In this document: piece by piece, positions 16,201 through 28,269 of the stretch
Position numbering within the stretch: position 1 is the stretch's first letter
How the letters are laid out: each line of letters begins with the position of its first letter
DNA from: Variovorax sp. E3
GTDB taxonomy: Bacteria > Pseudomonadota > Gammaproteobacteria > Burkholderiales > Burkholderiaceae_C
Reading direction: 5' to 3'
Assembly: GCF_016082275.1 (NCBI RefSeq)
Contig: NZ_MOWM01000002.1
Span: 1-64,000 of the forward strand
Length of the DNA: 64,000 bases
Notes under the pieces: generated by a model
Seen by the model: the letters and a program-made list of their open reading frames with translations, nothing else
What the model was told of the DNA's origin: nothing
The model's database searches: none
Made by a program: the position numbers and the translations under genes

Positions 16201-17642
16201 GGCAGCGAATAGGTCTTGGTGTTGGTGAAGCTCTTGATCGCCTCGAGCACGCCTTCCTTGTAGCCCAGGCCCGAGTCCTTGATGCCGCCGAAGGGCGTGA
16301 GCTCCAGGCGGTAGCCCGGCACCTCGCGCACGTTGACGCTGCCCACGTTGAGTTCGCGGATGAAGCGCGTGATGTCGTCCAGCCGGTTGGTGCAGATCGA
16401 CGACGACAGGCCGTAGGCCGTGCCGTTGGAGATGCGGATCGCGTCCGCGATGGTCCTGAAGCGGATCACCGGCGACACGGGGCCGAAGGTCTCTTGCCTG
16501 GCCACCGTCATCTCGGGATCGACGTGGTCCAGCACCGTGGGCGAATACGACGCGCCGCTGCGCACATTGCCGTGCAAGAGCCGCGCGCCGGCCGCGACGG
16601 CTTCGTTGACTACCGACTCGAAGTGCTTCGCGGCCGCTTCGTCGATCACGGTGCCGACGTCCGTGGCCGGGTCCATCGGGTCGCCGTGCTTCAGCGCGCG
16701 GGTCTTCTCGACCAGCAGTTCCACGAAGCGGTCGGCCACCGACTCCTGCACCAGCATGCGCTTGATGGCGGTGCAGCGCTGGCCCGAGTTCTTGTAGGAG
16801 CCGCTGGCCGCGAGCGTGGCCGCTTCTTCGATGTCGGCGTCGTCCATCACGATGATCGGGTCGTTGCCGCCCAGCTCCAGGATCTGGCGCTTGTACACGG
16901 CCTTGCCCGCGATGTACTTGCCGATGGCCACGCCGCCGGTGAAGGTCACGAGGTCGACGTCGGCGCTGGTGAGCATCTCGTCGGCGATCTCGCGCGGGTC
17001 GCCCGTGAGGACCGACAGCATCGGCGGCGGCAGGCCCGCCTCGTACAGGATGTCCGCCAGGATGAAGGCCGTGAGCGGCGTCTTCTCGCTGGGCTTGAGC
17101 ACCATGCGGTTGTTGGTGGCAATGGAGGGCGCCACCTTGTGGATCACCTGGTTCAGCGGGTGGTTGAACGGCGTGATGGCGGTGATCGCGCCCTGCAGCG
17201 GCTCGCGCAGCGTGTAGACCTTGCGGCTCTTGCCGTGGTGCGTGAGGTCGCAAGAGAACACCTGGCCGTCGTCCACCAGCGCCTGGTTGGCCGCGAACAG
17301 CAGCACATCCGAAGCGCGCCCCACCTCGTACAGCGAGTCCTTGCGGCACAGGCCCGATTCGAGCGTGATGACACGCGAGATCTCGTCCAGGCGCGAAGCG
17401 ATGATCTCGCCCGCGCGCATCAGGATCTTGTAGCGCTCGTAGCGCGTGAGGGTCGACTTGTAGTCGCGCGCGATCTTGTAGGCGACGCGCACGTCTTCCA
17501 GCGTGGCCTTGGGCACGGTGGCGATCACCTCGCCGGTGTAGGGGTAGGTCACCTCGATCGTGCGATCGCGATAGACCTTTTCTCCGGCGATGCGCAGCGC
17601 TTCCTTGTGGACGGTGCCTGGCTTCAACATGGCTTGGCTCAT
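16194..17642 (-). CDS. phnY: phosphonoacetaldehyde dehydrogenase
   Basis: A 482-residue aldehyde dehydrogenase. The catalytic Cys lies in NSGQRCTAIKRM and the general-base Glu in QILELGGNDPI. In 2-aminoethylphosphonate catabolism, PhnY oxidises phosphonoacetaldehyde to phosphonoacetate with NAD+. Assignment rests on family plus its position: phnA is 15 bp upstream on the same strand and phnW is in the divergent arm. The start at 17642 (MSQAMLKPGTVHKEALRI) has GGAG upstream. Alone, the sequence could be read as a general non-phosphorylating aldehyde dehydrogenase, but the operon makes PhnY the best reading. Confidence 0.88.
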   Translation of the reverse strand: MSQAMLKPGTVHKEALRIAGEKVYRDRTIEVTYPYTGEVIATVPKATLEDVRVAYKIARDYKSTLTRYERYKILMRAGEIIASRLDEISRVITLESGLCRKDSLYEVGRASDVLLFAANQALVDDGQVFSCDLTHHGKSRKVYTLREPLQGAITAITPFNHPLNQVIHKVAPSIATNNRMVLKPSEKTPLTAFILADILYEAGLPPPMLSVLTGDPREIADEMLTSADVDLVTFTGGVAIGKYIAGKAVYKRQILELGGNDPIIVMDDADIEEAATLAASGSYKNSGQRCTAIKRMLVQESVADRFVELLVEKTRALKHGDPMDPATDVGTVIDEAAAKHFESVVNEAVAAGARLLHGNVRSGASYSPTVLDHVDPEMTVARQETFGPVSPVIRFRTIADAIRISNGTAYGLSSSICTNRLDDITRFIRELNVGSVNVREVPGYRLELTPFGGIKDSGLGYKEGVLEAIKSFTNTKTYSLPW

Positions 17643-17657
17643 GACGTTCTCCGGGGA

Positions 17658-19617
<1,960 letters not shown>

Positions 19618-19623
19618 GGAGCG

Positions 19624-19691
19624 TATTTTCCCTGGGAATTGAAAACTGTCAACAATCTTTTATTGACAGTCTGCATTCGCCAATCTACATT
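19624..19691. promoter_or_regulatory. symmetric divergent promoter/operator of the phosphonate locus
   Basis: The inverted repeat ACTGTCAA (19645-19652) - N10 - TTGACAGT (19663-19670) places a perfect -35 TTGACA on each strand. On the plus strand a 17-bp spacer leads to TACATT at 19686-19691, a good sigma-70 match. On the minus strand 17 bp leads to AAAATA at 19624-19629, a poor -10. A dimeric repressor on the palindrome would cover both -35 boxes. Confidence 0.7.
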
Positions 19692-19782
19692 GCCTTCACC
19701 CCGACGCTGCATCACTGCTTTTCGGGAGCCCGCCAACCCGACCCCGCCCAGGGGTCGACAGCCAGCTGAACAGGAGTTGAAG

Positions 19783-20826
19783 ATGACGATGATTCGAAGC
19801 GCCCGCCACATGGCGACAGGCCTCTGTATCGCAGCCATGGGCCTTGCCGCCAGTGGCCTCGCATCGGCCCAGCAGCGCACGCCGCTGCTGGTCTATACGG
19901 CGCTGGAGACCGACGCCATGAAGCTCTACAAGGACACCTTCGAGAAGGCCAACCCCGACATCGAGGTGAAGTGGGTCCGCGACTCGACGGGCATCGTCAC
20001 CGCCAAGCTGCTGGCCGAAAAAGCCAACCCGCAGGCCGACGTGGTGGCCGGCCTGGCCGCCAGCAGCCTGGCGCTGCTGGAGCAGGAGGGCATGCTCCAG
20101 GCCTACGAGCCCAAGGGCTTCAAGGAGCTCAACCCCGCCTATTCCGACGCCGCCCGGCCGCCGAGCTGGGTCGGCATGGACGTGTGGGCCGCCACCATCT
20201 GCTTCAACCGCGTGGAGGCCAAGAAGCTCGGCCTGCCCAAGCCCGAAAGCTGGGCCGACCTGGCCAAGCCTATTTACAAGGGAACGATCACCATGCCGCA
20301 CCCGGCCTCCAGCGGCACCGGCTACCTGGACGTGTCCTCGTGGCTGCAGAACATGGGCGACGCCAACGGCTGGAAATACATGGACGCGCTGCACCAGAAC
20401 GTGGCGCAGTACGTGCACTCGGGCTCCAAGCCTTGCAAGCAGGCGGGCGCGGGGGAGTTCCCCATCGGCATCTCGTTCGAGTTTCGCGCGCACCAGGTCA
20501 AGAAGTCGGGCGCGCCCGTCGACCTGATCTTCCCGAAGGAAGGCCTGGGCTGGGACATCGAGGCCACCAGCATCATGAAGACGACGAAGAAGATGGAGCA
20601 GGCCAAGCGCTTCGCCGACTGGATGGCCAGCAAGGAGGCCAACACGGTCACCTCGAACTGGTGGGCCGTGGTCGCGTACCCCGGCGTGGCATCCAGGCTC
20701 GAAGGCATTCCCGACAACTTCGAGAAGCTGCTCGCCAAGAACGATTTCCAGTGGGCCGCCAAGAACCGCGAGCGCATCCTGGCCGAGTGGAGCAAGCGCT
20801 ACGAAGGCAAGGCTGAACCGAAATAG
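19783..20826 (+). CDS. phnS: 2-aminoethylphosphonate ABC transporter substrate-binding protein
   Basis: A 347-residue periplasmic binding protein of the iron/spermidine-type (cluster F) fold. It has a signal peptide (MTMIRSARHMATGLCIAAMG..., cleavage near ASAQQ). The mature part begins TPLLVYTALETDAMKLYKD and contains VVAGLAASSLALLEQEG. Identification as the aminoethylphosphonate binder comes from the adjoining ATPase, double permease and phnW genes. The ATG at 19783 follows AGGAG (19772-19776). It is the first gene of the plus-strand phn operon. Confidence 0.87.
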   Translation: MTMIRSARHMATGLCIAAMGLAASGLASAQQRTPLLVYTALETDAMKLYKDTFEKANPDIEVKWVRDSTGIVTAKLLAEKANPQADVVAGLAASSLALLEQEGMLQAYEPKGFKELNPAYSDAARPPSWVGMDVWAATICFNRVEAKKLGLPKPESWADLAKPIYKGTITMPHPASSGTGYLDVSSWLQNMGDANGWKYMDALHQNVAQYVHSGSKPCKQAGAGEFPIGISFEFRAHQVKKSGAPVDLIFPKEGLGWDIEATSIMKTTKKMEQAKRFADWMASKEANTVTSNWWAVVAYPGVASRLEGIPDNFEKLLAKNDFQWAAKNRERILAEWSKRYEGKAEPK

Positions 20827-20829
20827 AGC

Positions 20830-20930
20830 GCACCCCCAGTCTTCGCGCACTTCGTGTCGCTTCGCCAACCCCCTGCCCGGGGGCAACACCGGCGGCCCGG
20901 CAAAGCCGGTTCCGCGGTGTTTCCGGACTG
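20830..20930. repeat. GC-rich intergenic hairpin element
   Basis: The gap between phnS and phnT holds two hairpins: a CCCC/CGGGG stem, and a larger one with AACACCG and CGGTGTT arms enclosing CCGGCAAAGCCGG. A near-identical composite element is common between genes in Variovorax and Acidovorax as far as I recall. It may stabilise or partly terminate the phnS transcript, raising binding-protein levels over the rest of the operon. Only one copy was seen in this window. Confidence 0.55.
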
Positions 20931-20965
20931 AACCCTTTGATGGTCGCCAACGCAGAGTACGAACC

Positions 20966-22096
20966 ATGGATATGACCGCTGCCAAGTACATCGCCGAGCA
21001 GGTGAACGCTGCCATTCCGGCCCTGGAGATCACGGGCATCCGCAAGGACTTCGAGACCTTCAGCGCATTGCGCGACATCCACCTGCGCGTGAACGCGGGC
21101 GAGATGCTGTGCTTTCTCGGTCCCTCGGGCTGCGGCAAGACGACGCTGCTGCGGATCATCGCGGGGCTGGAAACGCAGACCTCCGGCCAGATCCTGCAGA
21201 ACGGCAAGGACGTCTCGTGGCTTCCGCCCGACCGGCGGGACTACGGCATCGTGTTCCAGTCGTATGCGCTGTTTCCCAACCTCTCGATCGCCGACAACGT
21301 CGGCTACGGCCTGGTCAACTCGCGCGCGCGCCGCGCCGAGATCAAGGCGCGCGTCGAAGAGCTGCTGAAACTGGTCGGCCTGCCGACCTCGGGCCACAAG
21401 TATCCGAGCCAGCTCTCCGGCGGCCAGCAGCAGCGCGTGGCCCTGGCCCGCGCGCTGGCCACGCGGCCCGGCCTGCTGCTGCTGGACGAGCCGCTCTCCG
21501 CGCTCGATGCGCTCGAACGCATCCGGCTGCGCGGCGAGATCCGCCGGCTGCAGAAGCAGGTGGGCATCACCACCATCATGGTCACGCACGACCAGGAAGA
21601 GGCGCTGTCCATGGCCGACCGCATCGTGGTCATGAACCACGGCGTGATCGAGCAGGTCGGCACGCCGATGGAAATCTACGAGCAGCCGGCCACCCCCTTC
21701 GTGGCCGACTTCGTGGGCAAGGTCAACGTGCTGCGCGCCGTGGCGCTGGGCCACCAGCGCTTCCAGGTCGGCGACCTCGAACTGCAGTGCGACGCCTGCG
21801 ACGGTGCGTTCGCGCCGGGCGACGCGGTCAACCTCTACCTGCGCCCCGAAGACCGCATGGCCGAGAACCTGCGCGAAGACACCGCCAACCGCATGAACGT
21901 GCTCGTGAGCAAGGTCGAGTTCCTCGGCGGCCTGTGCATTGCCGAGGTGACCGCCGAAGCGCTGCGCGGCCAGACGCTCGGGTTGCACTTCTCGCTGAAC
22001 CAATTGCACGACCTCGACATCCGCGAGGGCAACACGATCGAGATCGCCCTGCGTGCCAACCGCATCCGCGCCTTCGCAGCGCGCACGCCCGCATGA
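20966..22096 (+). CDS. phnT: 2-aminoethylphosphonate ABC transporter ATP-binding protein
   Basis: A 376-residue ABC ATPase. Walker A is [11 protein letters not shown], the Q-loop follows in [13 protein letters not shown], the signature is [15 protein letters not shown], and Walker B is [15 protein letters not shown]-terminal TOBE-like regulatory domain occupies about residues 250-376. It powers uptake of aminophosphonate with the binding protein upstream and the double permease whose ATG overlaps its stop by 4 bp. The start at 20966 was chosen as the first ATG with spacing from the hairpin element; a few codons of uncertainty remain. Confidence 0.9.
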   Translation: MDMTAAKYIAEQVNAAIPALEITGIRKDFETFSALRDIHLRVNAGEMLCFLGPSGCGKTTLLRIIAGLETQTSGQILQNGKDVSWLPPDRRDYGIVFQSYALFPNLSIADNVGYGLVNSRARRAEIKARVEELLKLVGLPTSGHKYPSQLSGGQQQRVALARALATRPGLLLLDEPLSALDALERIRLRGEIRRLQKQVGITTIMVTHDQEEALSMADRIVVMNHGVIEQVGTPMEIYEQPATPFVADFVGKVNVLRAVALGHQRFQVGDLELQCDACDGAFAPGDAVNLYLRPEDRMAENLREDTANRMNVLVSKVEFLGGLCIAEVTAEALRGQTLGLHFSLNQLHDLDIREGNTIEIALRANRIRAFAARTPA

Positions 22097-23829
22097 ACGC
22101 GCTCGCCCATCCTTCGGCCATGGCACCCCGTTCCATCGCCCGCCGCGCCGGCATGCGCTGGAGCCGCGACGAGATCATCGCGCGCGTGGTGCTGCTCGCG
22201 GTGCTGGCGATGCTGTTTGTGTTCCTGCTGGCCCCGCTGGCCACGATCCTGGCGCAGGCGGTGCAGGACAAGGACGGCCGCTTCGTCGGCCTGGCGCACT
22301 TCATCACCTACTTCCAGACGCCGAGCCTGCTGCGCGCGGTGTGGAACTCGGTGTGGGTCGCGGCGGCGGTGGTCGCCATTTCGGTGCCCACGGCCTTCGT
22401 GTTCGCCTACGCGCTCACGCGCAGCTGCATGCCGACCTGGCTCAAGGCCGTGTTCCGGCTGATCGCGCTCATCCCGCTGCTGGCGCCTTCGCTGCTGTCG
22501 GCCATTTCTTTCGTGCAGTGGTTCGGCAACCAGGGGGCGCTCAAGTTCCTGCTGGGCGGCGTGTCGATCTACGGCGCGCCCGGCATCATCCTGTCCGAGG
22601 TCTACAACACCTTTCCGCACGCGCTGATGATCCTCGTCACCGCCATGTCGCTGACCGACGGCCGGCTGTACGAGGCCGCCACCGCGCTGCGCACCCGGCC
22701 GATGCGCCAGTTCATGACCATCACGCTGCCGTCCTGCAAGTACGGCCTGATCAGCGCGTCGACGGTGGTCTTCACCTACGTGGTGAGCGACTTCGGCGCG
22801 CCCAAGGTGATCGGCGGCAACTTCAACGTGCTGTCGGTCGACGTGTTCAAGCAGGTGGTGGGCCAGCACAACTTCTCGATCGGCGCGGTGGTCGGCATGC
22901 TGCTGCTGGTGCCGTCGGTCGTTTCCTTCGTGATCGACTACGTGGTGCGCCGCAAGCTCAAGGCGCAGCTCACGGCCCGCTCGGTGCCCTACAGCCCCAA
23001 GCCGCGCAAGCTGGCCGATGCGTTGCTGCTGCTGTTCTGCGCGGTGGTGTGCACGCTGCTGCTGGCCACCATCGGCATGGCGATCTACACCTCGCTGATC
23101 ACGCTGTGGCCCTACGACCTGTCGCTCACGCTGAAGCACTATCACTTCGTGCTGCTCGAAAGCGACATGGCGGCGGCCTACACCAACAGCCTGACCGTCG
23201 CGGCGGTCACGGCCGTGGCCGGCTCCTTCATCGTTTTCGTGGGGGCCTACCTGATCGAGAAGACGCGCAACCTGGGAATGATGCGGCCCACGATGCACAT
23301 GATGGCGGTGCTGTCGATGGCCGTGCCGGGCCTGGTGCTGGGCCTGGGCTACGTGATGTTCTTCAACCATCCGGCCAACCCGCTGGGCTTTCTCTACCAG
23401 ACGATGACGATCCTGGTCGTCTCGATGATCGTGCACTACTACACCTCGAGCCACCTCACGGCCGTGACCGCGCTCAAGCAGATCGACAACGAGTTCGAGG
23501 CCGTCTCGGCCTCGCTGAAGGTGCCGTTCATCAAGACCTTCTTTCGCGTGACGGTGCCGGTGTGCCTGCCCGCGATCCTGGACATCGGGCGCTACTTCTT
23601 CGTGGTGTCGATGGCCAGCCTGTCGTGCGCCATCTTCCTGTACACGCCCGACACCATCCTGGCCTCGGTCGCGATCATGCACATGGACGACGCGGGCGAC
23701 ATCGGCCCGGCGGCGGCCCTGGCCAGCCTGATCGTCGTCACCTCGGTCGTCGTGTGCATCGTCTATTCGCTGCTCACGCGCGTGCTGCTGTCGCGCACCC
23801 AGGCCTGGCGGCACCTCGGCCGCGCCTGA
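22093..23829 (+). CDS. 2-aminoethylphosphonate ABC transporter permease, two fused domains
   Basis: A 578-residue membrane protein made of two binding-protein-dependent permease domains in tandem. Each has about six membrane segments and an EAA-like loop: [19 protein letters not shown] in the first half and [19 protein letters not shown] in the second. Some phosphonate systems use two genes (PhnU, PhnV); the fused form is a known variant. The ATG at 22093 overlaps the phnT stop (ATGA), so the two are translationally coupled. It forms the membrane channel with PhnT and the binding protein. Confidence 0.9.
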   Translation: MNALAHPSAMAPRSIARRAGMRWSRDEIIARVVLLAVLAMLFVFLLAPLATILAQAVQDKDGRFVGLAHFITYFQTPSLLRAVWNSVWVAAAVVAISVPTAFVFAYALTRSCMPTWLKAVFRLIALIPLLAPSLLSAISFVQWFGNQGALKFLLGGVSIYGAPGIILSEVYNTFPHALMILVTAMSLTDGRLYEAATALRTRPMRQFMTITLPSCKYGLISASTVVFTYVVSDFGAPKVIGGNFNVLSVDVFKQVVGQHNFSIGAVVGMLLLVPSVVSFVIDYVVRRKLKAQLTARSVPYSPKPRKLADALLLLFCAVVCTLLLATIGMAIYTSLITLWPYDLSLTLKHYHFVLLESDMAAAYTNSLTVAAVTAVAGSFIVFVGAYLIEKTRNLGMMRPTMHMMAVLSMAVPGLVLGLGYVMFFNHPANPLGFLYQTMTILVVSMIVHYYTSSHLTAVTALKQIDNEFEAVSASLKVPFIKTFFRVTVPVCLPAILDIGRYFFVVSMASLSCAIFLYTPDTILASVAIMHMDDAGDIGPAAALASLIVVTSVVVCIVYSLLTRVLLSRTQAWRHLGRA

Positions 23830-23870
23830 AGCCCTTCGCCCACCATTCCACCTGTTCCGGAGACAACACC

Positions 23871-25001
23871 ATGAGTTCCAACCGCAGCCCCATCCTCCTC
23901 ACGCCCGGCCCGCTCACGACCTCGGATCGCACCCGCAACGCGATGCTGCGCGACTGGGGATCGTGGGACGGCGACTTCAACAAGATCACCGCGCGCATCC
24001 GCGAACGCGTGCTGGACATCGTGCACGGCAAGGGCACGCACGAATGCGTTCCGATGCAGGGCAGCGGCACCTTCTCGGTCGAGGCGGCCATCGGCACGCT
24101 CGTGCCGCGCGACGGCCATGTGCTGGTGCCGAGCAACGGCGCCTACTGCCAGCGCCTGGCCAGGATCTGCCGCGTGCTCGGCCGCAAGGTCACGACCATC
24201 GACTACACCGAAGACCGGCAGGTGCAGCCCGCCGACGTGGAGCGCGCCCTGGCCGCCGACCCCGGCATCACGCACGTGGCGGTGGTGCACTGCGAAACCG
24301 GCGCCGGCGTGCTCAACCCGCTGCACGAGATCGCGCTCGTGGCGGCCCGGCACGGACGCGGCCTGATCATCGACGCCATGAGCTCGTTCGGCGCGATCGA
24401 GATCGATGCGCGCAAGACCCCCTTCGACGCAGTGATCGCGGCCTCCGGCAAGTGCCTGGAAGGGGTGCCGGGCATGGGCTTCGTGGTGGCCAGGCGCAGC
24501 ACGCTGGAGAAGTGCGAAGGCAACTGCCACTCGCTCGCCATGGACCTGTACGACCAGTGGGTGTACATGGAGAAGACCACGCAGTGGCGCTTCACGCCGC
24601 CCACGCACGTGGTCGCGGCGCTCGACGAGGCGATCACGCAGTACATCGAGGAGGGCGGCCTCGCGGCTCGCGGCGGGCGCTATGCGCGCAACTGCGACAC
24701 GCTGATCGAAGGCCTGGCCGCGCTGGGGCTGCGCAGCTTTCTGGAGCCGTCGATCCAGGCGCCGATCATCATCACGTTCCACGCGCCCGACGACGCGAAC
24801 TACGACTTCAAGACCTTCTACCAGGAGGTGAAGAAGCGCGGCTACATCCTCTACCCCGGCAAGCTCACGCAGGTCGAGACCTTCCGCGTCGGCTGCATGG
24901 GGCACTTCGGGGAGGCCGGCATTCCGGGCGCCGTGGCCGCCATCGGCGAGACGCTCAAGGCCATGGGGATCCGGCACGTCGGCGCGCCGATGCCGGCCTG
25001 A
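23871..25001 (+). CDS. phnW: 2-aminoethylphosphonate:pyruvate aminotransferase
   Basis: A 376-residue class V PLP aminotransferase. It converts 2-aminoethylphosphonate and pyruvate to phosphonoacetaldehyde and alanine. The PLP lysine is K194 in [13 protein letters not shown] and the cofactor Asp is D168 in [11 protein letters not shown]. The N-terminus [19 protein letters not shown] is characteristic of PhnW. It ends the plus-strand operon 41 bp after the permease. The alanine it makes could be used by the DadX/DadA enzymes encoded just beyond the terminator. Confidence 0.93.
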   Translation: MSSNRSPILLTPGPLTTSDRTRNAMLRDWGSWDGDFNKITARIRERVLDIVHGKGTHECVPMQGSGTFSVEAAIGTLVPRDGHVLVPSNGAYCQRLARICRVLGRKVTTIDYTEDRQVQPADVERALAADPGITHVAVVHCETGAGVLNPLHEIALVAARHGRGLIIDAMSSFGAIEIDARKTPFDAVIAASGKCLEGVPGMGFVVARRSTLEKCEGNCHSLAMDLYDQWVYMEKTTQWRFTPPTHVVAALDEAITQYIEEGGLAARGGRYARNCDTLIEGLAALGLRSFLEPSIQAPIIITFHAPDDANYDFKTFYQEVKKRGYILYPGKLTQVETFRVGCMGHFGEAGIPGAVAAIGETLKAMGIRHVGAPMPA

Positions 25002-25006
25002 TCGAA

Positions 25007-25045
25007 GCGCGGGGCCGGGCGCCGAAAAGGTGCCCGGCCCCGCGC
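25007..25045. terminator. strong hairpin between convergent phnW and dadX
   Basis: GCGCGGGGCCGGGC (25007-25020) pairs perfectly with its complement at 25032-25045, and three more inner pairs leave a five-base GAAAA loop. It lies between the ends of two convergent genes, so it fits a bidirectional terminator. No U tract is present, as is common at very high GC. Confidence 0.65.
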
Positions 25046-25058
25046 CGCGACCGCCGGT

Positions 25059-26138
25059 TCAGGCCGCGGCGTCGTCGGAATAGACCAGCGGCACGCGCTT
25101 GACGTTGCAGAGCAGTTCGTACGAGATCATTCCCGCGTGCGTCGCCACTTCATTGACCGGCACCTGCGCGCCCCACAGCTCGACCGGGCTGCCGACGCCC
25201 TCGCCGGGCAGGTCGCTGAGGTCGACGGTCATCATGTCCATCGACACACGTCCCACGGTGCGCGTGATCCGTCCACCCACGGCCACGGGCGTGCCCGTCT
25301 GGGCGCGGCGCGGGTAGCCGTCGGCATAGCCGATGGCGACAAGGCCGATGCGCGTGCGCCTGTCGGCCGTGAAGGTGGCGCCGTAGCCCAGCGTGTCGCC
25401 GGCTTCGAGCACGCGCTCGGCGAAGACTTCGCTCTGCAGGTGCATGACGGGGCGCAGCGCCTCCTGGTTGCCGGGCACGGGGTTGGCGCCGTACAGCAGG
25501 ATCCCGGGGCGGGCCCAGTTCCTGTTGGCGCCCGGCCAGGCCAGCACGCCCGCCGAATTGCTGATGCTGCGTTCGCCGGGCAAGCCCTTGGTCGCGGCAT
25601 CGAAGACGGCCAGTTGTTCGTGCGTGAGCCTGGCGTCGGGCTCGTCGGCGCAGGCGAAATGGCTCATCAGCGTGATGCGCGAGACCTTGTCGCTCGCCAC
25701 CAGCCGCGCATGGGCGTCGCGCACGGCTTGCGGCGCCAGGCCCGCGCGGTGCATGCCCGAATCGATCTTGAGCCACACATGCAGGCCCCTCACCGCGGCG
25801 GGCGCCTGCTCGATCATGCGCACCTGGTCTTCGTGGTGCACCACCGTCCACAAGCCGCGAGCGCTCACCGCTTCGAGCTCGCGCTCCGAGAAGGCGCCTT
25901 CGAGCACCAGCAGCGGCGCCTGCAGCCCGGCTTCGCGCAGCACGGGCGCCTCGTCCAGGAAGGCGACCGCAAAGCCGTCGGCGCTGTCGGCCAGCGCCTG
26001 TGCGCATCGCACCGCGCCGTGCCCATAGGCATTGGCCTTGAGGACGGCGAGCACGCGCTCGCCATGGCGCTGGCGCGCCAGCGCGTAGTTGTGGCGCAGC
26101 GCGGCAAGATCGATCAGCGCGCGCGCGGGGCGCGTCAT
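25059..26138 (-). CDS. dadX: alanine racemase, catabolic type
   Basis: A 359-residue fold-III PLP racemase. The PLP lysine is K34 in [11 protein letters not shown]; the [10 protein letters not shown] and [12 protein letters not shown] blocks are also typical. The ATG at 26138 overlaps the dadA stop (ATGA), so the pair forms one translation-coupled unit. Catabolic racemases make D-alanine from L-alanine for oxidation by DadA. A biosynthetic Alr for peptidoglycan may exist elsewhere in the genome. Confidence 0.92.
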   Translation of the reverse strand: MTRPARALIDLAALRHNYALARQRHGERVLAVLKANAYGHGAVRCAQALADSADGFAVAFLDEAPVLREAGLQAPLLVLEGAFSERELEAVSARGLWTVVHHEDQVRMIEQAPAAVRGLHVWLKIDSGMHRAGLAPQAVRDAHARLVASDKVSRITLMSHFACADEPDARLTHEQLAVFDAATKGLPGERSISNSAGVLAWPGANRNWARPGILLYGANPVPGNQEALRPVMHLQSEVFAERVLEAGDTLGYGATFTADRRTRIGLVAIGYADGYPRRAQTGTPVAVGGRITRTVGRVSMDMMTVDLSDLPGEGVGSPVELWGAQVPVNEVATHAGMISYELLCNVKRVPLVYSDDAAA

Positions 26139-27439
26139 GCCGAGGCCCCGTGCGGCGCGCCGCCCAGTGCCCGGGGGGAGGCGGACGGGCTGTAGCGGTC
26201 CATCGCCAGGCCGTCGGTGCGGACCTCCGGGCGCTGGCCCGTCACCATGTCGGAGATGAGCTTGCCCGAGCCGCAGGCCATGGTCCAGCCCAGCGTGCCG
26301 TGGCCGGTGTTGAGGAACAGGTTGGCGTAGCGCGTGCCGCCGACGATGGGCGTGCTGTCGGGCGTCATCGGGCGCAGGCCGGTCCAGAAGGTGGCGCGCG
26401 GCACGTCGCCGCCCGGGAACAGGTCGGTCACCACCTTTTCGAGCGTGGCGCGGCGCGCCGGGTTCAGGCGCAGGTCGAAGCCGCCGAGTTCGGCCATGCC
26501 GCCCACGCGGATGCGGTTGTCGAAGCGCGTCACGGCGACCTTGTAGGTCTCGTCGAGCACGGTCGATTGCGGCGCCAGCGATTCGTCGACGAGCGGCACG
26601 GTCAGCGAGTAGCCCTTGACCGGGTACACCGGAATGTCCAGGCCCAGCGAGGCCACGGCGGCGCGCGAGTAGCTGCCGAAGGCCATCACGTAGCGGTCGG
26701 CCTTGAGCACCTTGCCGGTGGTGGTGCGCACGCCGGTGATGCGGTCGCCGTCGGTCTCGAGCCCGTCGATGGTCTGGCCGAAGCGGAAGTCCACGCCCAG
26801 GCCGCGCGCGATTTCGGCAAGGCCGCGCGTGAACAGGTGGCAGTCGCCGGTTTCGTCGTTGGGCAGGCGCAGGCCGCCCGTGAGGCGGTCGCGCGCGCCG
26901 GCCAGCGCGGGCTCGACGCTGGCGAGTGCGTCGCGGTCGAGCAGCTGGTAGGGCACGCCGCACTCCTCGAGCACCGCGATGTCGCGCTGCACCGCATCGA
27001 GCTGCGCCTGCGTGCGGAACAGCTGCAGGGTGCCGCCGGTGCGCTGCTCGTACTGCAGGCCGGTGTCGGCGCGCAGCTGCTGCAGGCAACCGCGGCTGTA
27101 CTCGGCCACGCGCATCATGCGTTCCTTGTTCACGGCGTATGCCTCGGGCGAGCAGTTGCGCAGCATGGCGGCCATCCAGCGCAGCTGGAACAGCGTGCCG
27201 TCGGGGCGGATCGACAACGGCGCGTGCTTCTTGAACATCCACTTGATCGCCTTCAGCGGAATGCCCGGCGCGGCCCACGGCGTGGAGTAGCCCGGCGACA
27301 CCTGGCCGGCGTTGCCGAAGCTGGTTTCTTCCGCGGGGCCGTCCTGCCGGTCGAGCAGGGTGACCTCGGCGCCGGAGCGCGCGAGGTAGTAAGCCGTGGT
27401 GGTGCCGATCACGCCGCCGCCGAGAACGATGACTTTCAT
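26135..27439 (-). CDS. dadA: D-amino acid dehydrogenase small subunit
   Basis: A 434-residue flavoprotein. The FAD motif [20 protein letters not shown] is at the very N-terminus, and the family block [17 protein letters not shown] is near the C-terminus. DadA oxidises D-alanine and other D-amino acids to 2-oxo acids and passes electrons to the respiratory chain at the inner membrane. It is followed by dadX and is divergent from an Lrp-type regulator, the classical dad arrangement. Alanine produced by PhnW next door is a plausible extra source of substrate. Confidence 0.93.
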   Translation of the reverse strand: MKVIVLGGGVIGTTTAYYLARSGAEVTLLDRQDGPAEETSFGNAGQVSPGYSTPWAAPGIPLKAIKWMFKKHAPLSIRPDGTLFQLRWMAAMLRNCSPEAYAVNKERMMRVAEYSRGCLQQLRADTGLQYEQRTGGTLQLFRTQAQLDAVQRDIAVLEECGVPYQLLDRDALASVEPALAGARDRLTGGLRLPNDETGDCHLFTRGLAEIARGLGVDFRFGQTIDGLETDGDRITGVRTTTGKVLKADRYVMAFGSYSRAAVASLGLDIPVYPVKGYSLTVPLVDESLAPQSTVLDETYKVAVTRFDNRIRVGGMAELGGFDLRLNPARRATLEKVVTDLFPGGDVPRATFWTGLRPMTPDSTPIVGGTRYANLFLNTGHGTLGWTMACGSGKLISDMVTGQRPEVRTDGLAMDRYSPSASPRALGGAPHGASA

Positions 27440-27468
27440 GGTGTATTCGCTGATTCAGATGGAATGAG

Positions 27469-27501
27469 TGGAATCTAAAGTGCACAATCCAGTGGATTCC
27501 A
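27469..27501. promoter_or_regulatory. inverted repeat in the dadA / lrp divergent region
   Basis: TGGAATC (27469-27475) and GATTCCA (27495-27501) form a 7-bp inverted repeat with a 19-bp gap in the AT-richer divergent region. Lrp-family proteins bind such imperfect palindromes, so this may be the site for alanine-responsive control of dadAX. Additional TGGAAT copies lie close by. Confidence 0.45.
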
Positions 27502-27567
27502 TTGTTTTTAGAGCTTCGGCAGCGGAATACACTGCCGAAAATCGCCCAACGCCGCGTGCGAAGTGAA

Positions 27568-28035
27568 ATGCCCGAACTCGACCGAATCGACCGCCGGATC
27601 CTCGACGTCCTGCAGCGGCAAGGCCGCATGTCCATGACCGAATTGGCCGAGCACATCGGCCTGTCGGCCTCGCCCTGCGCCGAGCGCGTGAAGCGCATGG
27701 AGCGCGACGGCGTCATCACCGGCTACCACGCGCGGGTGTCGCCCGAGGCGCTGGGCAAGACGCTGCTGGTGTTCGTCGAAATCAAGCTGTCGGCCAAGTC
27801 GGGCGACGTGTTCGACAAGGTCAAGCAGGAGCTGCTGCACATGCCCGAGGTGCTCGAATGCCACCTGGTGTCGGGCAGCTTCGACTACCTGGTGAAGGCG
27901 CGCCTGAGCGGCATGAGCGAGTACCGCCACTTGCTGGGCGACATCCTCAAGAAGCTGCCGGTGGCGGCCGAGTCGCACAGCTACGTGGTGATGGAAGAAA
28001 TCAAGGAAACGCTCACGCTGGCGGTGGACCGATGA
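27568..28035 (+). CDS. Lrp/AsnC-family transcriptional regulator
   Basis: A 155-residue Lrp protein. It has an N-terminal helix-turn-helix (MTELAEHIGLSASPCAERVK) and a C-terminal RAM ligand domain (VLECHLVSGSFDYLVKARL). The ATG at 27568 gives MPELDRIDRRILD, the normal family start; a longer reading from 27502 lies in the promoter. It is divergent from dadA and probably activates dadAX in response to alanine. Its stop overlaps the ATG of a broken GNAT gene. Confidence 0.9.
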   Translation: MPELDRIDRRILDVLQRQGRMSMTELAEHIGLSASPCAERVKRMERDGVITGYHARVSPEALGKTLLVFVEIKLSAKSGDVFDKVKQELLHMPEVLECHLVSGSFDYLVKARLSGMSEYRHLLGDILKKLPVAAESHSYVVMEEIKETLTLAVDR

Positions 28036-28200
28036 GCACCAACCACGACGTCCCGACATCACCGTCCGGCCCTGGCGGCTGGACGACTTCGATGCCGTCA
28101 AGGCCATCCTCGAGGACACCTTCGCCGGCACCTGGCTGCCGCAGCTCACGCCCGAGGCCGCGGCCAGCTACCGCGAGAGCGGCGAACCTGCGGCTACATC
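28032..28200 (+). pseudogene. truncated GNAT-family acetyltransferase remnant
   Basis: After the overlapping ATG at 28032 the frame gives MSTNHDV, then breaks. Adding one C at about 28053 restores PDITVRPWRLDDFDAVKAI, a typical GNAT N-terminus, followed by LEDTFAGTWLPQLTPEAA. Recognisable sequence stops after about 55 residues, and the acetyl-CoA binding part is missing before the OsmC gene begins at 28270. So besides the likely sequence error there is a real truncation. The exact 3' limit is uncertain. Confidence 0.55.
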
Positions 28201-28269
28201 GACGACCATCCTCTACGTGAAGACGCTGTCTTCCACCCGACCCACCTCCACGCCCACCAAGGACACGGC

